DNA of 64,000 nucleotides from Cyrtodaria siliqua (GCA_037043455.1 JAWPHD010008283.1:53107-117106); one strand, 5' to 3'. Shown: positions 45,203 through 56,566, counted from the stretch's first letter. Numbers and translations: made by a program. The notes: generated from the sequence alone by a model not told the origin.

Positions 45203-45408
45203 CTTACGAAGCGCGTCAATAAACCGTGAAGTTTCGCGGGAAAAGAACACAAGTCCTGGGAATAATACGCTCAATTCCGCACTTAAAACATGAGATTTCC
45301 CGGATTTGCTTTACAATCTCGTAGATTAGACATTCGTTTGTCTCTCTGTTGTATTCTTAATGGTGACAATGCTTAATTCAGGCCGCATTTGCTGAAAGTA
45401 TCGTCCGG

Positions 45409-45425
45409 TTTAACTTCTGACACCA
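45409..45425 (-). promoter_or_regulatory. Primer-binding site of Mag-like element
   Basis: On the minus strand TGGTGTCAGAAGTTAAA follows the 5' LTR. Its first 13 bases equal those of the Gmr1-like PBS, suggesting the same primer tRNA. Confidence 0.85.
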
Positions 45426-45543
45426 TGTTTCATGTAGAATGTTTAATGAACGAATACTGGTGACGTAGTACACAGGAAATATCAATAGTAAAGTGTTAAT
45501 CCTAAAATGCTTTCAGTAAGCCTAAACAATGTATATCGTAACA
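45426..45543 (-). repeat. 5' LTR of Mag-like element
   Basis: 118 bases, TGTTTCATGTAGAATG ... CGTAACA, followed on the plus strand by GTGTC. Confidence 0.93.
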
Positions 45544-45617
45544 GTGTCGGTCTCCAAATAAGAAAGCGAGTTTGTTTATAAATCGGCGGAACCGAAAAAA
45601 AAAGTAAATGTCTAACA

Positions 45618-45970
45618 CGTTATTTACACGAGCATATTTGTGTTTTACTTGTATTGCCTATTGATGCTGCCTTGTTGGTTACAGATAAGATCATGGCGGG
45701 GATTTCTTTATTTACACTGTCCTGTTTTAATTGGATGACGGTAGTGTAAGTGTGAGGTTTGGTGCACCCTAGAACCGGTTTAAACCCCCAGTGGCCTACT
45801 TTGCCACTAACCGTTCCAAGGCGGTAGCCCTATTGTCAACCCTTTTGTGTTTGTGATGTCGTTTGCTTTTATTATTACTTTTGCCTTCTTGTATGTCTGT
45901 TTGCGTGTTTGTTTCTGTGTTTTGTGGTTGACTGTCCTCCTTGAATGCTACTTTCCCTGTCCGATCTTTT
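45618..45970 (+). mobile_element. Second Penelope-like tail copy inside env
   Basis: It starts in the tail at TTATTTACACGAGCATATTTG and ends CTGTCCGATCTTTTT. It covers the same region as 40060-40400 at about 95% identity, so the env interruption holds two tail copies in the same direction with ~440 bases of other DNA (plus the LTR element) between. Confidence 0.8.
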
Positions 45971-46324
45971 TATATTTGTTTATATTGGGATACTTTTGGG
46001 AATAATAGTATTTATAGTACTGATAAAATGCATAATCAAGAAATATATAATAAAGAGAGTAATTGCTGGTTTAGGCAAACAGTCTTACAAATGCAATAAA
46101 ATCACTCAACAGACACTGGAGCATGACCAGTTAGATGTACTCTACGAGCCGGCCTACGAAGGAACACATATACAGCCCGCAGCCAGCAGAAAATCGATGG
46201 CACTCGAGTTAGAGATGTGGACCCTGATATGGGGTCCACGCTGGTCGATGGCGTATTAGCGAAGCAGTTAAAGGCCGGGGCCTTTACGCCTGTCCTACAC
46301 GGACTGGATATACAGTTAGCCTAG
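45965..46324 (+). pseudogene. env: Envelope-like glycoprotein, transmembrane and cytoplasmic end
   Basis: Directly after the Penelope tail the frame reads a strong membrane segment (YIGILLGIIVFIVLI) and then a basic stretch (KKYIIK), a type I membrane anchor as expected at the C-terminus of an envelope protein. The cytoplasmic tail continues; one indel near 46200 shifts the frame, and the tail ends at a stop near 46324. Confidence 0.7.
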
Positions 46325-47659
46325 GAGTGGTCAACGACATCTAGGTTATATACGCCAACATATATTATAAATGAACTAGGCGGATGAACGATAGTTAACG
46401 ATTCAAGTGTGTTACTTATAAGTCCTTTCGCTCACTCTTAAAGTGGTGACCTTGGTATACTCTGAAAGTATAATAAGGCAGAAGATAATTATAGTTACGA
46501 CGTAACATACTTGAATTTGTACATGTGACGAAAATGATAGGCCTGCATATTAGCCTACTTATTGTGATCACAGGGTCAACACAGAGAAACAACGACAACA
46601 ACTTACACTTGGATAGTCAAGTACTGCCGGGATATAAATAGTTCCTTGTCAAAAATGGAACATAGGTCAACAAGTCTCACAACAAATGTGACACATTAAC
46701 AACTTTAGCCAACAACTCTAGACGAATACATTACCACGGTGGAGATGAATACTATGCTCATAACATCTCGGGATCGGGACATCAAACAGTTGGGTGAGAA
46801 TAAGGTCAATCAACGTGTGGAAGGACGATACCGAGGTGGACTTTATTACACAGACAACCAAGCTGAACTCTTATAGTAGTGATTGACGTTTATAAACACT
46901 TGGACATTGGTGAATGATCACCCTGACTTTACACAGCATGAGTGTTAACAGCTGGAATAACATTTATAACGGACTATGAGTATACAAAGAAGAAGCCTTT
47001 ACCTGGCTGCTAGACTGTTCTTTTAACATACTGTGAATTGATTTGTCTTTTATATTATGTTGTTCGTTTTCAGCTCGACTATATTTTTGTTATATTTAAA
47101 AGAATTATTGATTAATAATTCTTGATTGGGTTGATAGGAATGTAATATAGTCATGCTTCAATATGTATATTTAGAAGTAAGTCACAACCTTGTGACACAT
47201 TAGTTGACCGTTATATCACTTGGCCAACTAGGCGGTTCTGGTCACGTTTAAACAATAAATAATTGTGTTAGTAGATTGTGGGTGCCATCAATGACTTAAG
47301 CTAATGGAGCTGGGCATCTCAAGTGCAACAATTAATCGCCTAGGTAAACTGACCAATTCTAACAATAGCATCTTGTTTTGATAGAGTGGAAAGTCATCAC
47401 CGACTGATCACTTCCGAGTTGAAACCCTGTTTGACCATAAATCACGACCAGTAGGGTCCTGTAGGGTCACTGGAAGTGATAGGCTGCTTATTTCAAGATT
47501 TATATGTTTTGTTCATTCCAAATTTTTGTTTTCATGAACATGTATATAACAGATAACTTTAAGGACTTTCAATCTCCTTATATTATAATCAGAATTATAT
47601 GTTTAAAAGTAATCCCGTTTTTAGTGATTTTAGTTCAAATTTGCAACTTTTGGCCCAAA
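46325..47659. other. Presumed 3' region of env element, LTR not resolvable
   Basis: No ORF is supported. Two GTGACACATTA motifs (about 46689 and 47192) could mark LTR-related sequence. With the 5' LTR absent, the 3' LTR cannot be delimited. The end at 47659 is the truncated edge of the next element. Confidence 0.45.
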
Positions 47660-48977
47660 TGAAGATGATGATGCGCGAATCCAATGGGTGATTGTCATCA
47701 AATGCCTTCTATAAGGGTTGATGACGCGATATGTAAGATGATTAACCTCCACTGAGGTTGTGGATGATGTTCCTCCAGTGAGGACTGATAACGGGCCCAC
47801 CTTGTGTCCCGGGGGTTGTCGCTACTAGAACCTGGCCATGCTGCGCAAGTACGGGGACCGTCTCCACCGCTCTTTACGTTATACTTGGACGCTTAGCTCT
47901 ACTCCGGAAGGCTTACATCCACACCTGGATGGCTTATATCCAACCCTGGATGACTTGGGCTGTAATTATACATACGTTTTAGATGTCGGTTGACAAACAT
48001 AACAATCTTGCATAATTATCATTACCCAAACAAATCATTATTCAATAAATATATGTAAGCTGTACTAATGATGAGTAGCAATGTATACCTATTCTAGAAC
48101 TCCATGTATACGCCATGTACGTCGCTGTTAATCAATGTTATATGCAACGTTTTCAAATCGCTCGTATATTACACTCGCTGAGTTATGCATGCACACATGT
48201 ATATCACCTAATGCCCACATTACACAACGCTATGCATAAGCGTCGAACATTTATACTAGTCACTCATCTCATTGTTAACTAATGTTAACAATCGTGTATC
48301 ACAATCACTGAGTTATACGCCAACGTTAACTAATGTACCTATTATACAACGTTATCAATGTAATATTGTTTTACAATTAGTTATCAATTACAATAATTAC
48401 ATCTAATAAAGTAACTTCAAAATCGTATGCTTGTATCAAGTTAATATTTGAGAAACATCAAAGCTAACCGGATGTCGTAACCGCCAACCAAGATGGCGCC
48501 GCCCACTGAATACAAATGTACGATAAAAGTTAATAAAATAAATACTGACCACATATTGCCTGTGAATTTCGCCGTCCAACTCCTGTTCCAAACAAAGCAA
48601 CTATCAAGCAATCCCGGCAAGAACTAGAAGACAATGGGTTTGATAGCAAACGTTACGCCCAAACCATTATTTCCCCCGTTCAGTCCGTGACATACGTGGC
48701 TAAATTTGCAGTATTAAAATCTACACGACAGGCCCCTTACACAATGTTGCCGTTTAAGGAAGATAGACCTATACGTTTACATGCATTAGCACAAAACTAA
48801 ACTTATGAAACGGCCTCTCTGGCAGCCACTTAAAATGTGCACGCTTTTACGTGTTACATGAATATATCATGGATATTGTGAATTTGTTTCAACTGAACAA
48901 TAAATTAGGGTGTAACTAACAGCTTACAAGAGCTATGTACGACCAATACGCTCTACCCGTGACATTTTGTGACAACA
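47660..48977 (-). repeat. 3' LTR of Gmr1-like copy 2, truncated
   Basis: It matches 53773-55066 and the plus-strand LTR 5694-7246. The inner end reads TGTTGTCACAAAATGTCACG on the minus strand (48977 downward). The outer ~290 bases, with the TGTGACAAC end, are missing at the junction near 47660. Confidence 0.88.
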
Positions 48978-48984
48978 TCTCCCC

Positions 48985-49224
48985 ACTTAAAGAAAGTGCT
49001 ACACTTTTTAAAATTCAACAAAATGATAATAGTTACATGTTAATAAACTATTAATTAGTTCTAGCAAAAGACATGGTTGCATAATAAGCAACATTCAAAT
49101 TTCAACAATATTCTACAATTGTACACTACCCTGTCGTAACATACACTGCTATTGTATAATACACTGCAATACACTATTATACTATTGTATTAAACCTCTC
49201 ATTATGTGCGGCGACTTAAATGGT
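48985..49224 (-). other. 3' UTR and last RNase H codons of Gmr1-like copy 2
   Basis: On the minus strand, HNIGTDHLSRRT plus stop (ending 49202) matches the RNase H end of copy 1 and is followed by the same 3' UTR. Confidence 0.75.
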
Positions 49225-49490
49225 CTGTACCAATATTGTGCTTTCCACGGTCTATTACACCGACTTTACGGTTACTAATAATACTACTTCCTGTCACTAC
49301 AAGAACTCCAACTTTACACATTGCATCCATCGCATTACCAGTATACTGTCTGCGAAATGGAGTAGGGTCTCGCGTTTCCCTAATCGGCTTTGCTAACGTG
49401 TGCTGAAAGCTACACTGCACTACATCTGTTGGTCTCGACTTATCGGACCGAACAGTACTACACTCAGAGTGTAAACGACCTACCTCTCAT
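49225..49490. other. Unrelated ~0.26-kb segment in place of RT/RNase H
   Basis: Copy 1 has about 1.3 kb of RT/RNase H between the equivalents of these flanks. Here there is a sequence I cannot match to anything else in the window. Confidence 0.6.
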
Positions 49491-50823
49491 TTCTCTACTA
49501 CACTAAGCATGCCCGACATGTCTACATCGGCTGCTGTCTCCTTACCTACACTAGTGGGAAAATACAGGGGACTAGTGTACTCACTACTTCCTTCCTCAAT
49601 ATCCTCAATAACTGCAACATTAACTACCGTTAACACCCCTTGTTGCATATTATCGGTTCTACTGATATACTCTTTCAGCATATTCGCATGAAAGGTCTCT
49701 AACTTTCCATTTATCTCGATACGATAATCCATAGTGTTCACTATCCCTCTAACGTAAAACGGACCTTTCCATTGTAATAACAGCTTGTTATTGTCGGTCG
49801 GGAGTAAGAGTAACACCTGGTCATCTATCTTAAATTTCCTAGCTCTAGCTTTCTGGTCATAGTACCGTTTGTACTTGGTACTTGCCTTAACTAACTGACT
49901 TTGAGCTATCTTACAAGTCTCCTCTAGTTTCTCCTGCAGATCTAAAACATACTGATATGTAGTCTTAACCTCATCATTATCTACTTCACCTGCCCACATC
50001 TCTCTAAGAATCCTCATGGGACCTCTAACTAATCTACCGTACAATAACTCAAACTCGCTTGTGGAACCTCTCTAAATGCAAACAGCAAAGCATTGAGATA
50101 CTTGTCCCAATCTTTGGGTCTCTCCGTACACATACGCCGTAACATTTGCTTTAACGTCCCGTTAAATCGTTCGACTAACCCGTTACACATAGGGTGATAC
50201 GGTGTTGTCGTGATTTGACGCAAAGACAATAACCTGCTTACTTCAGCCATAAGTTCTGACGTAAACTGTGACCCACAATCAGTCAGCATTTCCTCTGGTA
50301 CACCTAGCCTACTGAACATATCAACTAATGCCTCAGCTACTCTCTCAGTTATTGAGGGCAGTGCTACTGCCTCCGGATACCTAGCTGCATAGTCTACCAT
50401 GGTTAAAATGTACCTATTTTTCCTATCCGATACTGGAAAAATTGTTCCAACTATGTCTGCGGCTACCCGCTTAAATGGTGTATCTATCAGTGGCATCTGA
50501 CCTAAATGTACTTTGGTCACTCCATCTTTTGGTACTGTCCTTTGGCATACATCGCAGGACCTACAATACCTAGTTACATCTCCACTAACGCCTGGCCAAT
50601 ACCATTCTGCCAATACTCTATCTGACGTTTTCTTTACGCCTAAATGACCTCCCATAATCGACTCATGAGCTACCTTAAGCACTGTCGTTCTATACTGGGT
50701 AGGTACCACTAATTGGTGAAACTGTCTATCTTCAAATTCTCTGTACAATAATCTATTCTCATATACAAACTTACAACTACCGGACCCTTTACACTTCATC
50801 ACTACATCATCCTTGGCCTTCAC
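49491..50823 (-). pseudogene. pol: Integrase of Gmr1-like copy 2
   Basis: HHCC domain (CRSCDVC), core motifs (ADIVGTIFPVSDR, MLTDCGSQFTSEL, NGLVERFNGTLKQML) and GPY/F module (WKGPFYV) are present. A small deletion near 50030-50045 shifts the frame between the core and the C-terminal part (frame 50044-49487). It is preceded by a TAA at 50917-50919 in the protease-integrase linker. Confidence 0.9.
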
Positions 50824-50916
50824 TTTACAAGGCTCTAACGACTCGTCTTGAGTTTGTGCTTCTATAAACTCCGCTTTAGATATGTCAGCTACGGCTGCAG
50901 GAACCTTTAATTTTAT

Positions 50917-52302
50917 TTAAGCCTGAGCTTGCTTCTGAACCTGCGCTCTAGTCTCTACTGCATTAGTTATGCTACTCCTAAAATCGGACACTACCGGAAG
51001 TACTGAACCTTCTATGTTCCCTATCGTTAAATCATACATCGGGTCGTCCATACATAATGCCTCTGTAGTCCCTTTAAAGAAAGGGGTATCTACATCTATT
51101 CTCGCTATTGGCACGTACTCTACCGACTTGTTTAACAACATACACGGTGACTGTTGACCTACCAACTGGTCATCCGTAACTAAACTACGCTTAACTACCA
51201 CACCTGTACAACCTGTATCCCTCATTACAATTACGTCCGTGCCATTCACTCTACCATCTGCCGTTGGAAGATTTGCATACGGAAAGAGACATGTTCCGAT
51301 CTTCGCCATTACGCCATCCGATCTAACACAACAGCTACTGCTCTCGGTTTTAATAACCGAACTATTACTACCTCTGCCTCTACCTCTACCTCGGTTTTGA
51401 CCACCTCTACCTCTACCGAAATTCCATGAATTGTTAAAACCTTGGTTCTGACTACTCACATTGATGTCCACTCTACTATTGTCACTAAAATTGCCTACGA
51501 AAGCGGATACTTTCACCGTTTTCCTACACTCATGTGAAGCATGATTCCCATTACAGTGACGACACCGAATAAAATATCTACCTATGTTGTTACCACTATT
51601 GCTACCTCCTCTAGCACCCATCGAACTACCTCCACCTCTATAGTTTCCACTCTGGACTTTCTGTTTATTACTATGATCGTCCCCTTGCCTATCTCTAAAA
51701 GTCCTGTCTTTCGACACAACATTATGAGCTCCACCTCTAGCCTCGGCAAACTGATCTGCGTGTGTTGCCATTTCTTCTACACTAGCTAATTTTCTTTCTT
51801 TCAGAAAAAAGAACAGATCTCTACTACAAACATTGAATAGGTGGTCCCGCAACAAGAAATCTATGAGGCCTTGATAAGTCTGCGTTACCTTCCCTAACTC
51901 TAACCATCTATCTAAGTAATTTCTGGACCTACTAACGAACTGAATAAATGACTCGCCTTTCACAGGTAAACAAGCTCTAAACCGCTTTCTAAAACCTTCT
52001 TCAGTTAACTGAAATCTCTTTAAAAGAGCATCCTTTAACTTGTCATAGGCAAGAGAATCTACACTAGGTAATCTAGAAAATACATCTAAGGCCTTGCCTC
52101 TCATTAACGCACTTAAATGAACTGCCCACTTATCTTTGGTCCATTCCTGTAACTCAGCATAACGTTCAAACCGTAACAAGTAACTGTCCATGTTATCTTT
52201 GTCAGCATCAAAGTATGGTAACTTCGGACCTTTTAACTTCCCAGAATAACTATATTTCCCTACAGTTTTACTGTCCTTACTATGTGTCTTAGCTGCTTCC
52301 AA
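50917..52302 (-). pseudogene. gag: Gag capsid, zinc knuckle and protease of Gmr1-like copy 2
   Basis: One uninterrupted 461-codon frame covers the capsid domain (YLLRFERYAELQEW), the zinc knuckle (CRHCNGNHASHEC), the RG tract and the protease (RDTGCTG). This copy shows that capsid, nucleocapsid and protease are normally one frame, and so that the TGA at 1884-1886 in copy 1 is a lesion. The frame is cut off from the N-terminal coiled coil by a small deletion near 52310. Confidence 0.9.
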
Positions 52303-52309
52303 ATCTAAA

Positions 52310-52829
52310 GCTAACTTATGATCAAACTCTCCATCATTATCTTAGCCTTAGCTAGTCTACCATCTGTTTCGAACCTCTCATGTTCTAACTCTTGCTTCTC
52401 CCTTACTATTCTACTTTCATCATCTCACTTCTCTTTAGCTAACCTACCTTCTAATTCTAACTTCTCTGTGGCTAGTCTACTTTCTTCATCTCGCTTCTCT
52501 TTAGCTAATCTACTTTCGAATTCTAGCTTCTCTTTATCAGCATCTAGCTTCTCTTTAGCTAATCTACTTTCGAATTCTAGCTTCTCTGTGGCTAGTCTAC
52601 TTTCTAATTCTACCTTCTCTGTGGCTAGTCTTCTTTCTAATTCTACCTTCTCTTTAACTAATCTACTTTCTTCATCTCTTTCCTGCTTTGCTAATTCTCT
52701 TTCCTTAAGTCTAAATTCCCTTTCCCTAGCCTGTTTGTCTTTAACAAAGGTTCTAAACTCCTCTCCAGTATACCCTAACTCCTTACCCATATCCGTAAGT
52801 TCCTTTATGGACGTCATTGTTATAGACAT
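52310..52829 (-). pseudogene. gag: Gag N-terminal coiled coil of Gmr1-like copy 2
   Basis: ATG at 52829 (MSITMTSIKELTDMGKELG) leads into 10-residue repeats of the LESRLATEKL type. Unit number and order differ from copy 1. An in-frame TGA lies at about 52422-52424, and a ~17-base deletion near 52310 breaks the frame. Confidence 0.88.
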
Positions 52830-53465
52830 TGTGGAATACAAACTACAATAATAACAATACACACGTCACTAATAATTATACTCAACTAACTACTAATGGT
52901 ACGTCACTGTGTTCTCAGTAAATACCTGGGCATCATCATAGGACAAGTTACATACACATTTGTACTAGCGCTAACTACTAACGGTTATCTAGCTTCCACA
53001 AAACATATACACTACATAAAATATCAATATTTGATATTGGACATAAACCTTAAACAATCATAGAAATGTGTACATCATGTACATGTATATTTACTTCTCC
53101 CATCAATATAAGTATACTCGAGTGTCACAACATGAGTAGAACGTCTTGTTCGCCAATCTAATTGGATACTATTGGTATATCAAGGGAGGTAAAAAGAAAC
53201 ACCCAAATTATTGAGCAAAAGTGCCTCAGACCCAATCGTGTAGACCACTGCGACCTCGCGCCAGGGAAAGAACGTACAAAACAACAGTTTGGACTCACCC
53301 TACCCTTGTCGTGTCTTGACTTGTCTTCCAAGCTGTGGCCGTGATCGTCGACAGTCGCCTTGATGGATCAGAGGGTGGTACACACAATTCTAAAAAAATA
53401 AGTAGAGATTTAGTATATCATAATAAAGATCACTTATTGATTCTTTCCCTCCGTAGTCGCCCAAA
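52830..53465 (-). other. 5' leader of Gmr1-like copy 2
   Basis: The inverted homologue of 58-704 with scattered substitutions. The 60-codon frame at 53162-53344 is the counterpart of 177-359. Confidence 0.7.
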
Positions 53466-53483
53466 ATCCCACTTCTGACACCA
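53466..53483 (-). promoter_or_regulatory. Primer-binding site of Gmr1-like copy 2
   Basis: On the minus strand TGGTGTCAGAAGTGGGA follows the LTR end, as in copy 1. Confidence 0.8.
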
Positions 53484-55066
53484 TTTGTCACAGGATGACT
53501 CTAGTGGTTGGGGCTAACTCAGGAAAGAATCAATGACGGTGAATGCATTTACATAAGTTTAATGCAACTTTTAAAATATGTTAAATATATATATAATTAT
53601 CTAAAAAAAACAAGCGAATACACAGATGAACTATGAAAAGAATGTTCTCATGAACGTTTAAGACGTTCTTAGTATTGAAATAAATACTGAATGCATACGA
53701 CACTAAAGTGTTGTTAAAGTTATAACAATGTTGATCTATGATCTAGCGCGATAACTGTGATGCGCGAGAGCTCATGAAGATGATGATGCGCGAATCCAAT
53801 GGGTGATTGTCATCAAATGCCTTCTATACGCGATATGTAAGATGAGGTTGTGGATGATATTCCTCCAGTGAGGACTGATAACGGGCCCACCTTGTGTCCC
53901 GGGGGTTGTCGCTACTAGAACCTGGCCATACTGCGCAGGTACGGGAACCGTCTCCACCGCTCTTTACGTTATACGTGGACGCTTAGCTCCACTCCGGAAG
54001 GCTTACATCTACACCTGGATAGCTTATATCCAACCCTGGATGGCTTAGGCTGTAATTATACATACGTTTTAGATGTCGGTTGACAAACATAACAATCTTG
54101 CATAATTATCACTACCCAAACAAATCATTATTCAATAAATATATGTAAGCTGTACTAATGATGAGTAGCAATGTATACCTATTCTACAACGCCATGTATA
54201 CGCCATGTACGTCGCTGTTAATCAATGTAATATGTAACGTTATCAAATCACTCGTATATTACACTCACTGAGTTATGCATGCACACATGTATGTCACCTA
54301 ATGCCCACATTATACAACGCTATGCATAAGCGTCGAACATTTATACTAGTCACTCATCTCATTGTTAACTAATGTTAACAATCGTGTATCACAATCACTG
54401 AGTTATACGCCAACGTTAACTAGTGTACCTATTATACAACGTTATCAAAGTAATATTGTTTTACAATTAATGATCAATTACAATAATTACATCTAACAAA
54501 GTAACTTCAAAATCATATGCTAGTCTCAAGTTAATGTTTGAGAAACATCAAAGCTAACCGGATGTCGTAACCGCCAACCAAGATGGCGACGCCCACTGAA
54601 TACAAATGTACGATAAAAGTTAATAAAATAAATACTGACCACATATTGCCTGTGAATTTCGCCGTCCAACTCCTGTTCCAAGCAAAGCAACTATCAAGCA
54701 ATCCCGGCAAGATCTAGAAGACAATGGGTTTTATAGCAAACGTTACGCCCAAACCATTATTTCCCACGTTCAGTCCGTGACATACGTGGCTAAATTTGCA
54801 GTATTAAAATCTGCACGACAGGCCCCTTACACAATTTTGCCGTTTAAGGAAGATAGACCTATACGTTTACATGCATTAGCACAAAACTAAACTTATGAAA
54901 GGGCCTCTCTGGCAGCCACTTAAAATGTGCACGCTTTTACGTGTTACATGAATATATCATGGATATTGTGAATTTGTTTCAACTCAACAATAGATTAGGG
55001 TGTAACTAACAGCTTACAAGAGCTATGTACGACCAATACGCTCTACCCGTGACATTTTGTGACAAT
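53484..55066 (-). repeat. 5' LTR of Gmr1-like copy 2
   Basis: The full LTR, ~1.58 kb, homologous to 5694-7246. The terminal inverted repeat has decayed slightly at both ends (TTTGTCACAGG; GTGACAATCT). Confidence 0.88.
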
Positions 55067-55840
55067 CTCTCAAAACGACGAATATGTCCACCTTGAGTTC
55101 GTTCTTATTGCATAACACGCCTGCAGTGTAGGTGCCTGTACTGTCGTGCATTTTTTGCGATAATTCTTCTTCAGTTTACCATATTTGTGTCTAGAAATTC
55201 GCATATGCACGTCAGATATCGACATATATGGCTGGGAAATTCACAAGATAAATGTAAAGGTCTGAATATTGAAAACAAAAAGCATCTACATGTGTTATGC
55301 GATTTTTTCCTCACATAAATTGCATACGGCAGAAATTATTTCTCAAACATGCGTAGATGGTCGATGCCCAAATTCTGGGAATAGTCGCTTTGGTCAATTG
55401 GCTAGCACATGACATTCTCCGATTTTTGAAAAAAGGTTTTAATACAAAAACAATCGTGCACAATGTTACTTTAAACAATATTTGATTCTCAAATGTATAC
55501 AATTATTATGGTTAAACAATATTATAATAAATTTAACACAATTTGAAAACGTGGATTCGGAAAAAAGCTTTTAGCTTATATCAATCCGTTTCCATACATC
55601 CGTGCACAATGTTGAACACCTACCTCAATTTCGGTGTTTTTTATCTCTCGCCTGCATTACCTTAAATCCTCCGCCTTAAACTCTCGTGATTGACGTAAAG
55701 TTGTAACGTGTATGTCGGTATTTTAAACTCAAACTTTGACTCTTTCTGCGCAGCAACTATTGGTGACGATCGAACCCGAGAAGGAACATACTTATATTGC
55801 ACCATCAGTCGATTGTTTTTCGACTTTTTGCACTTTCACT
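55067..55840. other. Non-coding flank
   Basis: No gene, RNA or repeat is recognisable. Confidence 0.5.
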
Positions 55841-55844
55841 TGAG

Positions 55845-55960
55845 ACGCCCGTGGCAGATTGGTTAGAGTTTCTGACTTGATATCACTTGCCCCTCACCGC
55901 TGTGGGTTCAGTCCCCCTGGGACCGGGAATCTTTATATACAGCTGGCTTGTCTTCCGCCA
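55845..55960 (+). mobile_element. tRNA-derived SINE (head region)
   Basis: A-box-like TGGCAGATTGG (55852-55862) and B-box-like GGTTCAGTCC (55905-55914) lie at pol III promoter spacing in GCCCGTGGCAGATTGGTTAG context. The sequence does not close into a full cloverleaf and lacks a clear acceptor stem, so it is a SINE head and not a tRNA gene. The motif GGAATCTTTATATACAG recurs at 55926 and 56311, perhaps bounding the body. Confidence 0.65.
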
Positions 55961-56055
55961 ATGAAGCTGGAAAAGTCGCCATATGACCTTAGCTTAAACG
56001 CCAATTCAATTCAGTCCGACTTTGACTTTAATTTTACCGGCACCCTGCATTCAAC

Positions 56056-56190
56056 ATTAGCAGGGCTGAGTTTGAATGATGAATACTGGGTTTGGTTCGA
56101 ATGTTAAACGCAGAGCTGGGTCCAAATGTTAAATACAGGGCTGGAGTCGAATGTTGAGAACAGGGCTGTGTTTGAATGTTGAAATGTATT
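56056..56190 (+). repeat. ~28-bp minisatellite, four to five units
   Basis: Repeats of GGGCTGGGTCCGAATGTTAA-type sequence (CAGGGCTGAGTTTGAATG ... CAGGGCTGTGTTTGAATG) directly after the SINE head. Confidence 0.8.
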
Positions 56191-56561
56191 ACATTTGTTC
56201 ATGATATGTTTAATCTAAGAACAGATATGTTGACTCCAAAGTTAAGTCATTAAGGTGGAAGAATTGAAATATGATAATTTATTAATGTGATATAAAAAAA
56301 AAAAAACTAGGAATCTTTATATACAGGACATATTATGTGACATTAATCATGTTAAATATATTCATGCATGACATTTGAATTATCGGTATTTGTATCTACA
56401 TGTATATGTTATATTTGTTTTGGTGACAGTTCTGTATCGGATTATATACCAATAAACTTAATTGGATTTGATAATGACATCTGTGTTACATATCAGTGTG
56501 TATAGTATTGACTGAATTGAACCACAACGCCAAATTACCATTCCATGACCGTTCCATGACA

Positions 56562-56566
56562 GTCTA
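56562..56566 (+). repeat. GTCTA target-site duplication, left
   Basis: GTCTA at 56562-56566 and 59037-59041 flank the LTR element. Confidence 0.88.

Larger units (their letters stand above)
40780..45543 (-). mobile_element. Mag-like Ty3/gypsy element with 118-bp LTRs (4,764 bp)
   Basis: It is complete from LTR to LTR, with TG..CA ends, PBS, polypurine tract and a 5-bp GTGTC duplication. The LTRs differ at only two sites, yet gag and pol carry several stops, a frameshift and an integrase deletion. The very short LTRs, two zinc knuckles and the domain order gag-PR-RT-RH-INT are typical of the Mag lineage. Confidence 0.92.
47660..55066 (-). mobile_element. Gmr1-like Ty3/gypsy element, copy 2, RT-deleted
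   Basis: The inverted homologue of 1-7246. The full 5' LTR is at 53484-55066, followed by PBS, leader, gag, NC-PR-INT and then a 3' LTR. RT and RNase H are absent except for the last few codons, and the 3' LTR lacks its last ~290 bases. No target duplication can be tested because one end is truncated. Confidence 0.9.

Noticed and set aside
55845..55930. Functional tRNA gene
   Set aside because: A- and B-box-like motifs are present, but no closed acceptor or anticodon stem can be drawn. It fits a SINE head better.
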